The notes below the pieces were generated by a model. That model was not told the DNA's origin and searched no databases. It saw nothing but the letters and a program-made list of their open reading frames with translations. From the NCBI GenBank assembly GCA_009746045.1, contig RPFO01000106.1:2283211-2347210 (forward strand): a stretch of 64,000 nt of DNA, read 5' to 3'. Positions within the stretch are counted from its first letter, which is position 1; each line of letters begins with the position of its first letter. The position numbers and the translations under genes were made by a program. The stretch is from Mesostigma viride. Lineage: Eukaryota; Streptophyta; Mesostigmatophyceae; Mesostigmatales; Mesostigmataceae. This document shows positions 11,701-24,200 of this stretch, in pieces.

Positions 11701-14538
11701 CATCTCACTTGACCGCCATCTTCCTTATCTGTTGGTATCTTCCTTATCTCTTGGCATATTCCTTGACTACCATCTCACTTGACCGCCATCTTCCTTATCT
11801 TTTGGTATCTATCTTATCTCTTGGCATATTCCTCGGCTACCATCTTCCTTGACCACCATCTTCCTTGACTGCCATCTCCCTTATCTCTTGGCACTTCCTT
11901 CTATCTTGGTCGATCGCAACCGTCCGCGCAGGCGCCGGCTCGCTAGGAATCCTGGGTCTCGCGGTGGCGGCCTACTACGGGTGCAAGCAAGCCACAGTCG
12001 TCGCAAAGTACCCGCACCAGGGGGAGATGGCGGCCGCGGTGGCCAAGGACGTGGGCCTGGAGCTACAGGTGAGGACACGGGGGGGGGGGGCGACTGTGGG
12101 GGGGAAGGCTGGGGGGGGAAAGACTGGGGGAAAGGTAAGGACTGCACGTGACCACAGGTCAGACTGCCACATGAGAGTATGGGCGACAAATATGCCGCTG
12201 GTGGGGGGATGCAGGAACCCGCGGGTCACTGTGGCATGTGACAGGATGGGCACGGGCTGGATTGGTGGCGTATGGGCAGCACGGCCCCGCTGGCCTAGTT
12301 AAGGCCTAGTTACGGAACTGAATGGGCCTTGTCTTGGTGGCTGGGCTTGTAAAGTCTTGGTGGCTGGGCTTCTGTCTTGCCTCCATGGAAAGGCATCCCT
12401 AGTTTAACAGTCCTTTGCTGATATTGCTGGTGTCGGTCAGCATGGCGCTTATGTGTGCGCTCTGTTCCTGTGCTTTGGTTCGTATTGTCAGTCAGTGAGC
12501 GGTTGTGGATCGCTGTCGCCATGCTGGAATCTTTGCCCCGTGGCACGGCTCGCCCTAATCGCTACTGGGGCAGTGCGCCACATTAGTGCGTTCCACCGCA
12601 TTGCTCTTGCGCGAGGAAGCATAAGGTGCCTGCGTCCATGCCAGTTGGTATATCACATGCCTTCGTTAAGTAGGGATAGCTCTACCTGATAAGCACTATC
12701 TTATGCCTTGGTAAGGGAAAGCTCTACCAAATACGCGTGCCTTCTTTTAGGTTTGTAAGCCTTGTTCCCAACCTGTGGGTCCGTTCTTGCCATTCATCCA
12801 AACTTCCTTTCCTGTTATCTTACTGCACTTCCGTCTACTTGTTTGCTGCCACCTTTCCTAGATGGTATCAAGGAAGGTCCTTCCCTTCATTCGCTGCTGG
12901 TCAGGCTGACACTTCCCTTCCCCCCTCTGCCGCCCTGCTTATTTGGCCACCGCCCCTTGCGGATCGGCCCTGCTTGTCCCGGTCGGGTACGGCAACAGGT
13001 GGTGGCGCCGCACGAGCTGCCCTCGGCACACTGCCTGGACTGTGTGATCGTGGCAGCAGGGGGTGACCCGGCCATGATCAAGGTGGCATCCTACTTGGTG
13101 CCGCCACGCACGCGCATCATCATGGTAGGTGTGCCTGGTATGCGCTTGCGCTCGTGATTGTGATCTGCATGGGTAGGAGTCGGCCGGTTTCTCGTAACGG
13201 TTTGGGTTGGGCCCGTCTGTGCGTGACCCTATGTCAACTTGATCATTTATTAGCTACATCTATTAGTCGGTCGCCTACGTTGGCTACCTTGACCGCTAAA
13301 TGGACCCCTATGTGGCCCAATCTATGGGTGTGTGCATCATGCATGCTGTAGAACAGCAGTGCCCTTAATCCTAACAGTCATTTAGTGCGCGTATCTGTCA
13401 ACATTCTCATGTCATGGCACGCCGCACTACCAACATACGAAGCTTGCCCACGTGTGGCATTTCTGTGAGCAACTATATTGTAGCTAATGATGGTAATTTG
13501 CCTAAATCATGAGGACGATGGATAGAGATAGGGCTAACAAATGGATGTGCGTATATGAGTCTCTCCCTGTACACACGCGTTATATATAATCAAGCCATGT
13601 TCCTGAGCTGGTATCGTGAAATTGTCTCTATTCGGCGCATGCAGGTCGGACTCCACCTGGCCCCCGTCGCGCTGGACGGGCTGATCCTATTGGCCAAGGA
13701 GCTGTCGCTCATGGGCGCCATGTGCTACGGGTTCCAGGTGGCGGGCAAGCCCTTCTTCCGGGACGGGGCACACCAGGGGAAACGTACGTGACATGGCATG
13801 TCTGTATAGTAAAGAACAAAAAAAAAAAACAATAATGAGAGGAATAATGATGGTTTGTGGGTTGCTGCTCCTGTCTAGATTGTACAAACAAGAACCAGAA
13901 TAGCAATAATTATTTGTTGTTGCTGCTTCTGCCTGTCTGATGCAATGCCTGGTTGAAAGTGCATCTGCGACTGGAGTCTAGCTGGTGTGCTGAGCGATGC
14001 ATGTCGACTGGTTGTTTGCCTGTTTGGATTATGCCTAGTTAAGAATGTCATGCCAGTATGGGACTATCATGCCTATAATCGTAGTACTTGTATGTCTATC
14101 CTTTTTATAGGATATGGCCTGCCTGCGCCGTCTCATCAAATGCCTGGCAGGTTATTAACTGCCAATCGGCTAGTTACCTATGTGCACAACAATGATGTTG
14201 TGGGCAGCTTCGTTGATCTGTCCATGACATGCGTCTCCACCGATGTACCTTTCTATCTGTGCTTGTGGGGCTTTGTGGAGAAGTCTTTAGTGTTTTTGGC
14301 AGTGAACCCTTACCCGCACCGCGATGACGCAACTTTATATGTACTGGCCGCAGGATCAGAGGGCAAGCCGCAGCACGAGTTTGTGATCGCGCTGTCCGTG
14401 CTGTCGCGTTACGGCACTGCGGTGGCGCGTATCCAAACCACGGTCGTGCCCCTGTCAGACATCGGTAGAGTATTCGAGGCACTGAGTGCCAAGGAGGCTG
14501 GGAAGGTGGTCAAAGTCACGATAGACTGTGCAGCATAG
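7133..14538 (+). CDS. zinc-dependent alcohol dehydrogenase (MDR family), membrane-anchored, 8 exons
   Basis: Exons: 7133-7363, 8878-8953, 9711-9970, 10973-11180, 11932-12068, 12999-13124, 13645-13783, 14354-14538. All introns are GT-AG and all phases match, giving 453 aa. Residues about 20-40 form a hydrophobic segment (ILAVLAASGVAAALGAIHWL) ahead of the catalytic domain, probably an anchor or a signal. The MDR landmarks are in order: CGVCGTD (catalytic zinc Cys97), GHEISG (His124, Glu125), structural-zinc cysteines 155/180/183/191, CEPTAV (Glu235, the usual third ligand in sorbitol- and threonine-dehydrogenase-like enzymes) and the NAD(P)-binding GAGSLG at 259-264. The enzyme should oxidise an alcohol or polyol with NAD(P); the substrate is unknown. 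Odd: about 22 extra residues separate the first structural cysteine from the second. The last exon ends in a TAG at 14536. Confidence 0.88.
8711..8785. repeat. compound microsatellite C(n)-(CT)n-(CA)n
   Basis: A run of C, then about 18 CT units and about 10 CA units, sits in ADH intron 1 a hundred bases before the exon 2 acceptor. It forms part of an expanded polypyrimidine tract. Confidence 0.9.
8985..9136. repeat. pyrimidine-rich minisatellite in ADH intron 2
   Basis: Imperfect units of about 18-26 bp such as CCACCCCCTCTCCTGCCCTG are repeated about seven times, starting about 30 bp after the exon 2 donor. The strand is almost purely pyrimidine. Open frames through it are composition artefacts. 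Confidence 0.85.
9995..10175. repeat. minisatellite, about 16-19-bp unit, in ADH intron 3
   Basis: Repeats of GGAATCCTAGGAATA and close variants begin about 25 bp after the exon 3 donor (9970/9971). The core AATCCTAGGA is partly palindromic. Confidence 0.85.
10400..10603. repeat. minisatellite, 68-bp unit, 3 copies, ADH intron 3
   Basis: The purine-rich unit starts GCAAACGGATTAGGTCATGG. The three copies are nearly identical, suggesting recent duplication. Confidence 0.9.
11474..11895. repeat. pyrimidine-rich complex minisatellite, ADH intron 4
   Basis: Units such as CTTGACTACCATCTTCCTTG and CTTATCTCTTGGCATATTC alternate in higher-order blocks of roughly 80 bp. The array ends about 35 bp before the exon 5 acceptor and so forms its polypyrimidine tract. 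Confidence 0.85.
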
Positions 14539-15077
14539 GCCGTAAGAAGTGCTGGTTGATGGTTTTGGGCAAGAAAGAATAAGGCGATGCAAGGCAGTTA
14601 GGTGGGTAACAGTTGACCTACGCGTCGCTATGATACTGATTGTATTGAAGCGAGTCAGGTCTGGTTGATATTGTGTGTTTGTGGATGCTGACAGGTGTTC
14701 TCATGTGCACTGGTGTCCAGCCAACCGGGGCTCAGTACTTGCAGTGCCATGGCTATTCACGAGGCCAGCTGCGGCCTTGTGGTCTCTACATAGTAGTAAT
14801 TAGTTTGTTCAACTCAATAAAAATGGCCATTGCTGTTTCCAGATTGGCAGTGATATACCAAAGATTTTGGCGTAGAGCTATGAGCTAGGATCCTTGTGTT
14901 GACTAGCAACGTGCACGTGCACTTATGCGTACAAGTGACACAGTACATCACGTGCAAATATTATATCTACTTGCGGGCATGCATGCAACATCATATAGCA
15001 TGCATGGCCGGCATACATTGGCATGCAAATTTGAGACAACCAGAATACATGCATTTATCGGTGCCAGTTTTTGTCAC

Positions 15078-15110
15078 TTATGCATGCATGCATGCATGCA
15101 TGCATGCATA
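15078..15110. repeat. (ATGC)n microsatellite
   Basis: About eight ATGC units, self-complementary. Shorter ATGCATGC runs recur throughout the window (10316, 10342, 41148). Confidence 0.9.
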
Positions 15111-15124
15111 TGATTGCATACAAT

Positions 15125-15222
15125 CCCAACATGCTTATTCTGACCGCTTTGGGGCCTCTGGCCGGCCTTGGTGATGGAGATGGAAGGTCCACACTGTTGT
15201 TGGATGTGTGGGCCTTTACATG
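15125..15222 (+). repeat. dispersed repeat, copy 1
   Basis: This matches 17797-17896 in inverted orientation. Both copies keep one open frame reading NMLILTAL..PL.GLGDGDG followed by RSTLLLD.WAF. Substitutions with a preserved frame suggest a fragment of a coding element, unidentified. Confidence 0.7.
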
Positions 15223-15312
15223 TATGCCATACATGTGCATCCATGCTATCATTAAGCATCAGCTCAGCCTGGCCGGCACCTCCTGACGTGGGCCGGGCCC
15301 CCTAATGTTAGA

Positions 15313-15662
15313 CGCCGCAAGGCCCGCACCTTCAAAGAACAGCTAGTAGAGGACATGGGGGGCCTAGGCCTCTCCGTGATTTGGAAGAAGATGATGGACA
15401 AGGCCAAGTGGGCCCAGGTCATGGAGGACAACGAGCCCCCCCCTGTGGGGAAGCGCCCGCGTGTGCAAGCCCGTGGGAGGCACGCCAGTGCTGTATAGAT
15501 AGATGTTGTTGTTAGAAATGCTGTTATATAGATGTCGTAGGTTTCTGATGTAGATAGCATAGACCGGTAGGATTGTTTGCACCCACCCACCCATCCATCG
15601 GGGTTCATACTCCGTCACTCCCCAACGGGAGCACGAGTCTAATTAATTAATTAATTAATTAA
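15313..15662 (+). mobile_element. LINE 3' end, family A (ATTA-tailed), 5'-truncated
   Basis: It opens in a frame ending at a TAG (15496). The frame has the pattern RTFKEQLVEDMGGLGLS, then a Trp and DKAKWAQVM, resembling the C-terminal tail that follows reverse transcriptase in many LINEs (R..W...L..DL..LGL....D...W). A short 3' UTR with CTCCCCAACGGGAGCACGAG leads to an (ATTA)n tail. A second 3' end is at 40225-40378. This is probably a 5'-truncated retrotransposition copy. Confidence 0.55.
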
Positions 15663-15799
15663 GCATTTAGGAATATGATATCCATTAATTAATTAATATG
15701 ATATCCATTATTCAAATGTTGTATATTTAGGTACCACTCTCCTCCGGGTGGTGTGTGCCTTGGTTTGGTCGGTCTTAATTTCCCCATGCACTAGCTAGA

Positions 15800-16420
15800 T
15801 CCACCATCAAGTGTGAGGACGCGGATGGCCGGGGCCACCCTCTATATTCCCCGGCCCAACCACCGCGTACCGGCCCAATATTACCGTGCTGGGTACTACG
15901 ATGGGCAGGGTTACCACAGCTGCTCATTGATGTCTCCGTGGCCTTGGCTGCTCTCGATATCTGGCCGGTCGCCACATCCTCCGGGCGGCTGTTGATGCCG
16001 GCGCTGCTGCCGCTGCATGTGGCCGAGCGCGACAAGTTTGCCTCCTACGGCAATGTGGGGCCCCACCGGGTCATCTCCTTTGTCCTTGAGGAGTTCGGGC
16101 CGGGCCGTGGGCCCAAAGACGGCGGAGTTTTTGCACGAGTACGTGCTGCCAGCGCGGCGGGAAGACCGCGCTCGATCAACCTCGAGGGTCAGACTGCCCT
16201 GTGGTCTGCCCGGACATGGTCCTCGTACTGGCGGCATTACAGTAGAGGACAGCTCGGATGAGGATTATATCCCCATCTAGTGCTTAACGGTTGGGGGATG
16301 ATGCAGACCATATTTGTTTAAACTTTTGTGTAATTATTTTTCTAATGAGATTAGCATAGTACTCCGTGGCATGCCTTTGCGCATGACACGCAAGTACTTA
16401 CTTACTTACTTACTTACTGG
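15800..16420 (+). mobile_element. LINE 3' end, family B (ACTT-tailed), degraded
   Basis: Broken coding at 15938-16280 includes AERDKFASYGNVGPHRV, then ISFVLEEFGP and RTWSSYWRHYSR, like the region after reverse transcriptase in algal LINEs (E..K...Y...PFV.E.FG). The 3' UTR contains TAATGAGATTAGCATAGTAC and CGCATGACACGCAAGTACTT, with a (CTTA)n tail. The same 3' end recurs at 19150, 28141 and 38640. Confidence 0.55.
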
Positions 16421-17796
16421 CGGCAGCGCCTGTCCCTCGCCCTAGCTCACTCGCACAGTGGCTGATGTGTTATTCCGCCGCGTCGATACGGCCGACTTTG
16501 TCGCGCGACCCAGGCGGTGTAGGTCACTTCGATCCCCGGCCTAGTGGGCCGGCAGCGGTGCTGCTTCTTGTCGTAGTCAAATACGTTGTGTTGTACATAG
16601 TTCGTTGTACCTTGCATGTGCTGCCAGGCTTGATCCTTGCCTGCCCGTGTCAGATTATTTTTATCATCACCTTTTGGGTCCTTCTTTTCGGGATTTAAGC
16701 TCCTTATGTTGCATGCCACTCTGACCTCTGTAATTTATCATTCTCAATGAATATGTATTTAATTAAAATTATAATAACTTACATCAGAGTGAAAGCACCC
16801 AATCAAACATGAACAAAGCCAACGCTAACAAGAGATACCACGACCAAATAACTACATGCAGCCGGCATGGGACACTCAATCCACACCGCGGATGAAGATA
16901 TATAGGTATGGGGTGTGCACCTGGACGTGGCCTCGTACATTCCCACCTTACCGACCTCATTTAGCCACACATGCCTTAAAGCTAGAGCCATGAGACATAT
17001 ACATTAAATTCTGTAAACCTCATAAAATCTTGAAACCTCATTCCGACTCAACGCTTCGCGACCTCGGGTGCAACCCCGCACTAGCAATTTCAAAGCATTG
17101 TGTGGCACCTAACCGAGAAATGAATTCGAAATGAATTTGTGAGTCCCCGATGGTGTGGATGCAAAGCCATATAGGAGCCTGTTTGTCCGAAGGGGCCACC
17201 ATGACAAAGGCATTGGTCCACCATGCTGCAGTCCAGTGACACTTTTCCTCGTGAACGACAGTGGTGGTCCTCACAACTAGCACTAAGATTAACCGTTTTT
17301 TTTTTTTACACCCACTTTCTCGGTGCTTTTAGGACCTCCATTAGTTTTGCTTCTTCAGAGCCTGGTGCGGGGGTAAAGTTGTATTTCCACGCGATCAATG
17401 GTGGAGCTGTCCACACCAGCGAATTTGGCAAAATGCAGCAGAAGACATTTGCACCGAAGAAACTTACAAGGCCTGTCAACAGCAGTCGGGAGGAAGACTT
17501 CCCAACACATCAGCAAAAGCATCTACGCATGCCCAAGATGAGTTGAGAAGTTCGACACGTGCATAAGCGCTGTATTGAGCACAAACAAGCCATCAACAGG
17601 TGCGCACAGAGGTGCGACATGACCAGTCCGATCACCCCCGGCCTGAGCATATCATTACCTGTTGGGACCTGAAACAGCACCCCTGGCTATGACCACGTAG
17701 GGCGTGCTCATAAAGCATTACAGGTCTTATTCGAGCTATAGTGATCCAATGGAGCTATAGTGATCCAGTCTGGTGCCCAGGGGAATCTGCAGCGAG

Positions 17797-17896
17797 CGCT
17801 AAAGGCCCACATATCCAACAACAGAGTGGACCTTCCATCTCCATCACCAAGGCCGCCCAGAGGCTCCAAAGCGGTCAGAATAAGCATGTTGGGGAT
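17797..17896 (-). repeat. dispersed repeat, copy 2 (inverted)
   Basis: Inverted partner of 15125-15222. It sits in a degraded stretch (17.7-18.2 kb) that also carries about 100-bp near-duplicates around CACCATGATGG, downstream of the last recognised CPOX exon. Confidence 0.7.
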
Positions 17897-18249
17897 GAAG
17901 ACACGGCTCACTTGACACCATAATGGGGGTGAAGGCAAGACAAAGCTAACGGGACACCATCGTGGGCTCAATGCCACCTCACCTGATACCACAGTTAAAG
18001 GGGCTGCCACCTCACCGGACACCATGACGGGCATCACAACAAGACTGACCGGACAGCACCATGTGAATGAAGACAAGACGAGGCTCACCCGACGATACAA
18101 TCGGAATTTAAGCACCACAATGGGGCGGATGTCATCTCTAGGCTCTTGGCTAGATACGTCGGTTCTAGCGCAGCGGACACCATGATGGTGGTTAACATGC
18201 CACAATGGGGCGGATGCCACCTTGCTAGACTCGCCCCCAGATTGCTCAC

Positions 18250-21200
18250 CGGACACCATGATGGACTCGATCCGGCCGCCGTCCAGCCCAAAGCGCACCC
18301 CCCGGTCGTACAACAGGTTGAACTCGAGATATCGGCCGCGTCGGATGAGCTGCCACTGCCGCTGCTGCTCCGAGTAGGGCAGGGCGCGCCGCTGGTGCGC
18401 AATCGGGAGGAAGCTGGGCATGAAGCCCCTGGCGACGTCAGCAGTGAACGCGAATGCGGCGGCCACGTTGCCCTTGATGTCTGGCCGGGGGGCGAGGGAG
18501 AGGATGCGGTCATGGTGGTGAGCGGGAATATGAAGTGAATACCAAGGTGGTGAGCGGGAATACAAAGTGAATAGCAAGGTGGTGACCGAGAATACAAAGT
18601 GAATAGCAAGGTGGTGAGCGGGAATACAAAGTGAATAGCAAGGTGGTGACCGAGAATACAAAGTGAATAGCAAGGTGGTGAGCGGGAATACAAAGTGACT
18701 AGCGAGGTGGCGACCGAGAATACAAAGTGAATAGCAAGGTGGTGACCGAGAATACAAAGTGAATACCAAGGTGGTGAGCGGGAATACAAAGTGAATAGCA
18801 AGGTGGCGACCGAGAATACAAAGTGAATAGCAAGGTGGTGACCGAGAATACAAAGTGAATAGCAAGGTGGTGAGCGGGAATACAAAGTGAATAGCAAGGT
18901 GGTGACCGAGAATACAAAGTGAATAGCAAGGTGGCGACCGAGAATACAAAGTGAATACCAAGATGGTGAGCAGGAATACAAAGTGAATAGCAAGGTGATG
19001 GGTGGGCTTATAAAGTGGAGTTTACGAGGTTCCCCCGCCCCCCCAATAATAATCGTTACGGGATTGGAGAAGGGATTAGATTGGGTGGGGTTCCTGTGCC
19101 CTTGGGTGTGTATTTAGAGCAGCATCGTTTTAATACTTGCCTCCGTCAGGAGGTCAAGGGCATGGCATGCCCATGCGCATGACATGCAAGTACTTACTTA
19201 CTTACTTAGGAGGTCAAGAAGCACGGCCTCACGCTGTGAGCAGGCGCGGATACGATACGTGTTGTCCTGTAACAGATGCAGGAGAGAATACCTGAGAGCA
19301 AACTCGCTGGGCCGCACCTGTCATCCCTTCATTCGATACACGACAAAACATTCCCCAGGCCACACCTGTCATCCCGTCAAAGAAGATGCCACCTGTCCCG
19401 CGGTACTCCTTGCGTGCCGGTATGTAGAAGTACTTGTCGCACGTCTCCTTGGCCGCCGGGTAGATGGACGGGTCGTGCTTGTCGCAGACGCCTTTCCAGA
19501 AAGAATGGAAGGCGACTGCGTCCTCCTCAAACAAATCTGGTGGCATGATGGCGGCACATCAAACGACAGGGGTGATGGAATTGGAGCAATGTCATAAAGG
19601 TGATACAATTAGATTTACATCTTTATAACTAGGATAACGGCAGACAAAAGATAGTAGTGGTGAAATTAGAGATTCATCTTCATATACCTTCATGTGTAAA
19701 TGTGTAAGCATAAACTCCTTGCTTTGTACCGATTAACTACTTGCAGTGTAGGATATCTTCTAGGGGGGAAACTAGCGCCACCAACAGCGGCGGTGTCAAG
19801 CCTTGGTCTTTGCCAAAGTGGCAGCGAGTGTTATCATGAAGGAGCTCCCCACTGGGGTCAGGAACTCGGTGAAACCTTGGGTGGATAAGATTTAATACCT
19901 GGGACTTGTGGGTACTTCCTGGTTTATAATAGGGAAGCTTCTTCCGTGCGTGCAAGATAGGAAAAGCAGCGCATACGTTGGGGAGCGCAGCAGTGCATGA
20001 CAGCCACATCACCTGTCCTTCAAGAACAAGACTGGCTTTACATCACATTAGGTAACCTTCAACAAATTCCACTGCCACAGGCACCTTGGGGGACTAGTTT
20101 CTTACAATAGGGGGTGAGGTCCGCACCGCCGCCAAATGTCGCAATCTTCCCATCCACCTGCACACCCGAAGGAAGAAGAACACAAACAGGACGGTCAGGT
20201 AGGCACCAGGGATCGTCATTACATGAAACAAACCACACTTGGGAATGAAACTACGCTAATATACTGAGACATGCATTGTTTCGATGAGCGCTTTAATGCT
20301 GGCATATAAAGACGGCAACGATGACCAATTCGGATGGTTAGTGGACGGCCCATGTTTGTCCCTGTTGCTCAGTGCATGTCTACCGGCCACCCTGATTGTG
20401 AAGCTGGTGGCCACGAGGGGTAGTCCAACAAACGGTACAAGTTTCTTCACAAACACCGTTTTCACTGGGACGCAACAACTAGCAATAGTAAGAGGCCGCT
20501 CCCAAGAATGCTCCTCTCTCCCACCCATTTACTCTCCCACCGATTTACGACCGTCAGATGTGTGAATCAAACAGCCCGACTGACAGGTACACCCGAAAAA
20601 CCGCATAGACGCGACGCGAGGGAACCGAAAAACCGCATAGACGCGACGCGCGGGATTGGGGCCGTCGGATGGTGGAGGCGTTGTCCCCAACGCGAGGGGC
20701 GACGGGTTGACTGGGGTAAAGGTGGCGCAAGCCACCGGAGGTGGGCAGGGGCGGCTTAGTGCCTGTGGCGCGGTGGAACAAACGACAACGCTAGATTCCA
20801 TGATACTTTTATTCCATGATACTTTACTCTGCAACGCTTGACATGAGTTAGGTATAGGGAAAGAAATCAATCCACTGGTATCAAGATACGGATCGGGGTC
20901 GGGCAGACAGGGAGCAATGCCGACAACTGCCTGGATGCCCCACGAGCCTCCTCAAGGGGCTGTGTGGCCCATTTATAAACGCTTGCCTTAGCCCACCTCG
21001 AACCAGTGCCCGTTCCTCGCAGCATTGTAGAGTCATGATTGCCGAAAGAGAAGAATTTCCCAAAGAGAAGGGAATTTATCGACAAGTAAGGCAGAAGCTA
21101 CAGGCACGTGACAGCGCAGGTGGCCAACGTATGCCTGAAACGTTTCATAGTGGCAAGTGACGGCAGCAAGAGTTGCGACTGGCCACTTATTCACAGCTTG

Positions 21201-24200
21201 ATTATGCTCCGGCTCACCTCCAAGTAGCGCATGTTGGAAGATGTTGCAAAAGAGGAGTCATGGGGCTGAAAACCGCCCCAGGATGGCCTAGCGACCACAT
21301 CAACAATGTGACCACCTCAACAATGGCAAGTGACCACCTTGCCACTGGTTCATGATGCAGCTACCTTCTGGAACCTGAACTACCTCCTGGTGTCATATGC
21401 AACTACCTCCTGGTGTCATATGCAACTACCTCCTGGTGTCATATGCAACTACCTCCTGGCGTCATATGCAACTACCCCTTGGCGTCATATGCAACTACCT
21501 CCTGGTGTCATATGCAACTACCTCCTGGTGTCACATGCAACTACCTCCTGGTGTCATATGCAACTACCTCCAGGTGTCATATGCAACTACCTCCTGGTGT
21601 CACATGCAACTACCTCCTGGTGTCATATGCAACTACCTCCTGGTGTCATATGCAACTACCTCCTGGTGTCATATGCAACTACCTCCTGGTGTCATATGCA
21701 ACTACACCCTGGTGTCATATGCAAGCACCTCCTGGCGTCATATGCAACTACCTCCTGGTGTCATATGCAACTACCTCCTGGTGTCATATGCAACTACCTC
21801 CTGGTGGCATATGCAACTACCTCCTAGTGTCATATGCAAGCACCTCCTGGTGTCATATGCAACTACCTCCTGGTGTCATATGCAACTACCTCCTGGTGTC
21901 ATATGCAAGCACCTCCTGGTGTCATATGCAACTACCTCCTGGTGTCATACGCAACTACCTCCTGGTGTCACATGCAACTACCTCCTGGTGTCATATGCCA
22001 CTACCTCCTGGTGTCACATGCAACTACCTCCTGGTGTCATATGCCACTACCTCCTGGTGTCATATGCAACTACCTCCTGGTGTCATATGCAACTACCTCC
22101 TGGTGTCATATGCAAGCACCTCCTGGTGTCATATGCAACTACCTCCTGGTGTCATATGCAACTACCTCCTGGTGTCACATGCAACTACCTCCTGGTGTCA
22201 TATGCAACTACCTCCTGGTGTCATATGCAACTACCTCCTAATGTCATATGCAACTACCTCTAGGTGTCATATGCAACTACCTCCTGATGTCATATGCAAC
22301 TAGCTACCTCCAGGTGGACAGATTCGGGTCGCCTGATACCTCAAAGTAGCGCACGTCGGAGCGGAAGGTTGGAACCATCGGGCTGCGCGTGTGGAACACG
22401 AGGGACAGCGCGCATGCAAAATAAGGGTCGCCGGGGGCGGCCATGCTCGCAGCTGACGCGTTGCGTGCGTTCATGGCCTGCAGGAGATAAGGTACAACAA
22501 GATTAAGCAGTTGTAGTATAAGATAAGCAAGGTTAAGCAACATAAGAATAAAACAGAGCTTGGTCAGGCAGTACTGCGCACGGTCAGCGCTATTTTATGT
22601 ACTCGAGGAATTGCACCCATTCATGGCTTGGAGGCGATAAGGCGGGGATATAGCAGAGGTTAATCAGAGGTCTGCACAGAGATAGTAAATCTGTGACCAA
22701 CGCGTTCCTTGCATTCATGGCCAGCTGGGGGGAGAGAAGAGATTTCAGGGGATCTAGCAGAGTTCGATGAGGGGCTTGAAGAGGGCTATTGCCTACATCT
22801 TACGTATTGCGCACAACCTTGGAATGCAGTGCGTAGTTGCATATTATGAAAGAGGTGTCTGAACGTGGTCAGGATCATCTGGTTTGTGTTCACGGCCCGC
22901 CAGGGGACGACTAGACGCCATGTCATAGCTGAAAGTTACTTGTTTGAAGTTGAGTGGTCGATACCCTGGGCACGCCCCCCCTGGCTCAGAGGGGCATTCC
23001 TTGCGCTCATGGCATGCAAGTTAGGCATCCAACTCCATTCCATTTCCATCTCACTGAGGACTCATGCTCAGGTGACACAGTCTTCTGGTAGATTAATTGA
23101 GTGAGGCATGGCAGAAGCCACTTGTTTCCACTTGAAGAAATCGTTTTGTCGGGCTAGACTGTGAGGCAGCGCGCCATGCCATGAATGACATGTGCAGTGC
23201 ACGAGGTGGTTGCTTATGACAGCATGGAATACAGTATCTAATGGCGGTGTGTGATACAACGACACCGTGGAATAGACGCAAACCCATTACGCTTGAATTC
23301 GAGGAAACGGGCATGCATGCAGTACGGCTTTGCACAGCAACCCCCACAAGCACAGAATGGCTGAGCACATGCAAGTTTGGATAGGTGATGGCAGATACCT
23401 TGGCTCTTTCCTCGGACAGCACGCCCCTGACGACGGTGACGTTGGCAGCTGCTTTCTCCAGCAAGTCGCCTCCCTCCAGGACGCGCGTTATCCCGAACCC
23501 TGGGCCGGGGGGAGAGTTCAGAGCAAAGTGCACAGTAGAATCCGATACGATCCCACTTAACAAACATCAAAAACAGGTGCTTCCAGTCCCTTTCGCCGCT
23601 TGACTGGATGCGACGCTGCTGTGGGACTCGGCGACTTTGGATGTTCGGTAGCGTGTAGCACGCGTGCCAGCCACCAACAGGTGAACACGACACCAGCGCA
23701 ACTGAGTACGGTATTGTACGGATGTGGTAATTTGAGGATGTGCAAGGCGCCACCAATGAGCCCTTTACAACACAGCCACGCCCAGAAACTGGGGAGTTCT
23801 TGAGCGTAATTCCAGCAGGCAGGAATTTATCGAACATCTTGTGCTTCCGGTGCTTGTAAGATTGACATCAGAACTTTCGTTCTCTCTCATATAGCAGTGT
23901 AGTGAAAGGCCGACGGCTAGGATTTAGCTCCCAGAATCCATACAGCTTAATCGCACCTGCATTTGGATCAGAAGCATTCCTCTCCCAACGGTCAGTGATG
24001 AATTTCAACCCGCTGCCGTCGGCTCGGGAGGCCACGTCGCAGATCGCCTCCTGCTGCTCCAGAACCAGGTTCTCCATGTCCCTCTGACTAAAGGAAGCCC
24101 TAGCACACTGTCGAGATTTCCGAGATGATCGATGAGTAAGAGGCGGAATTCTCTGACAAAGCCAAAATGACAGCTTGCCGTTGGCTTTACCAAAGGTTGG

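Noticed and set aside
14539-18249. Search for the missing C-terminal CPOX exon
   Set aside because: No minus-strand segment with the expected Trp-Glu-Tyr or final Trp pattern and matching phase was found, so nothing was annotated.
17708-18961. 417-residue minus-strand frame
   Set aside because: The first half is the 32-bp minisatellite. Only the part in exon 6 of CPOX is real, and it is read there in its own exon structure.
21330-22303. Open frames of up to 296 residues reading MQLPPGVICNYLLVSYATTS-type repeats
   Set aside because: The 23-bp minisatellite cycles through all three frames. It lies in a CPOX intron and has no start context or homologue.
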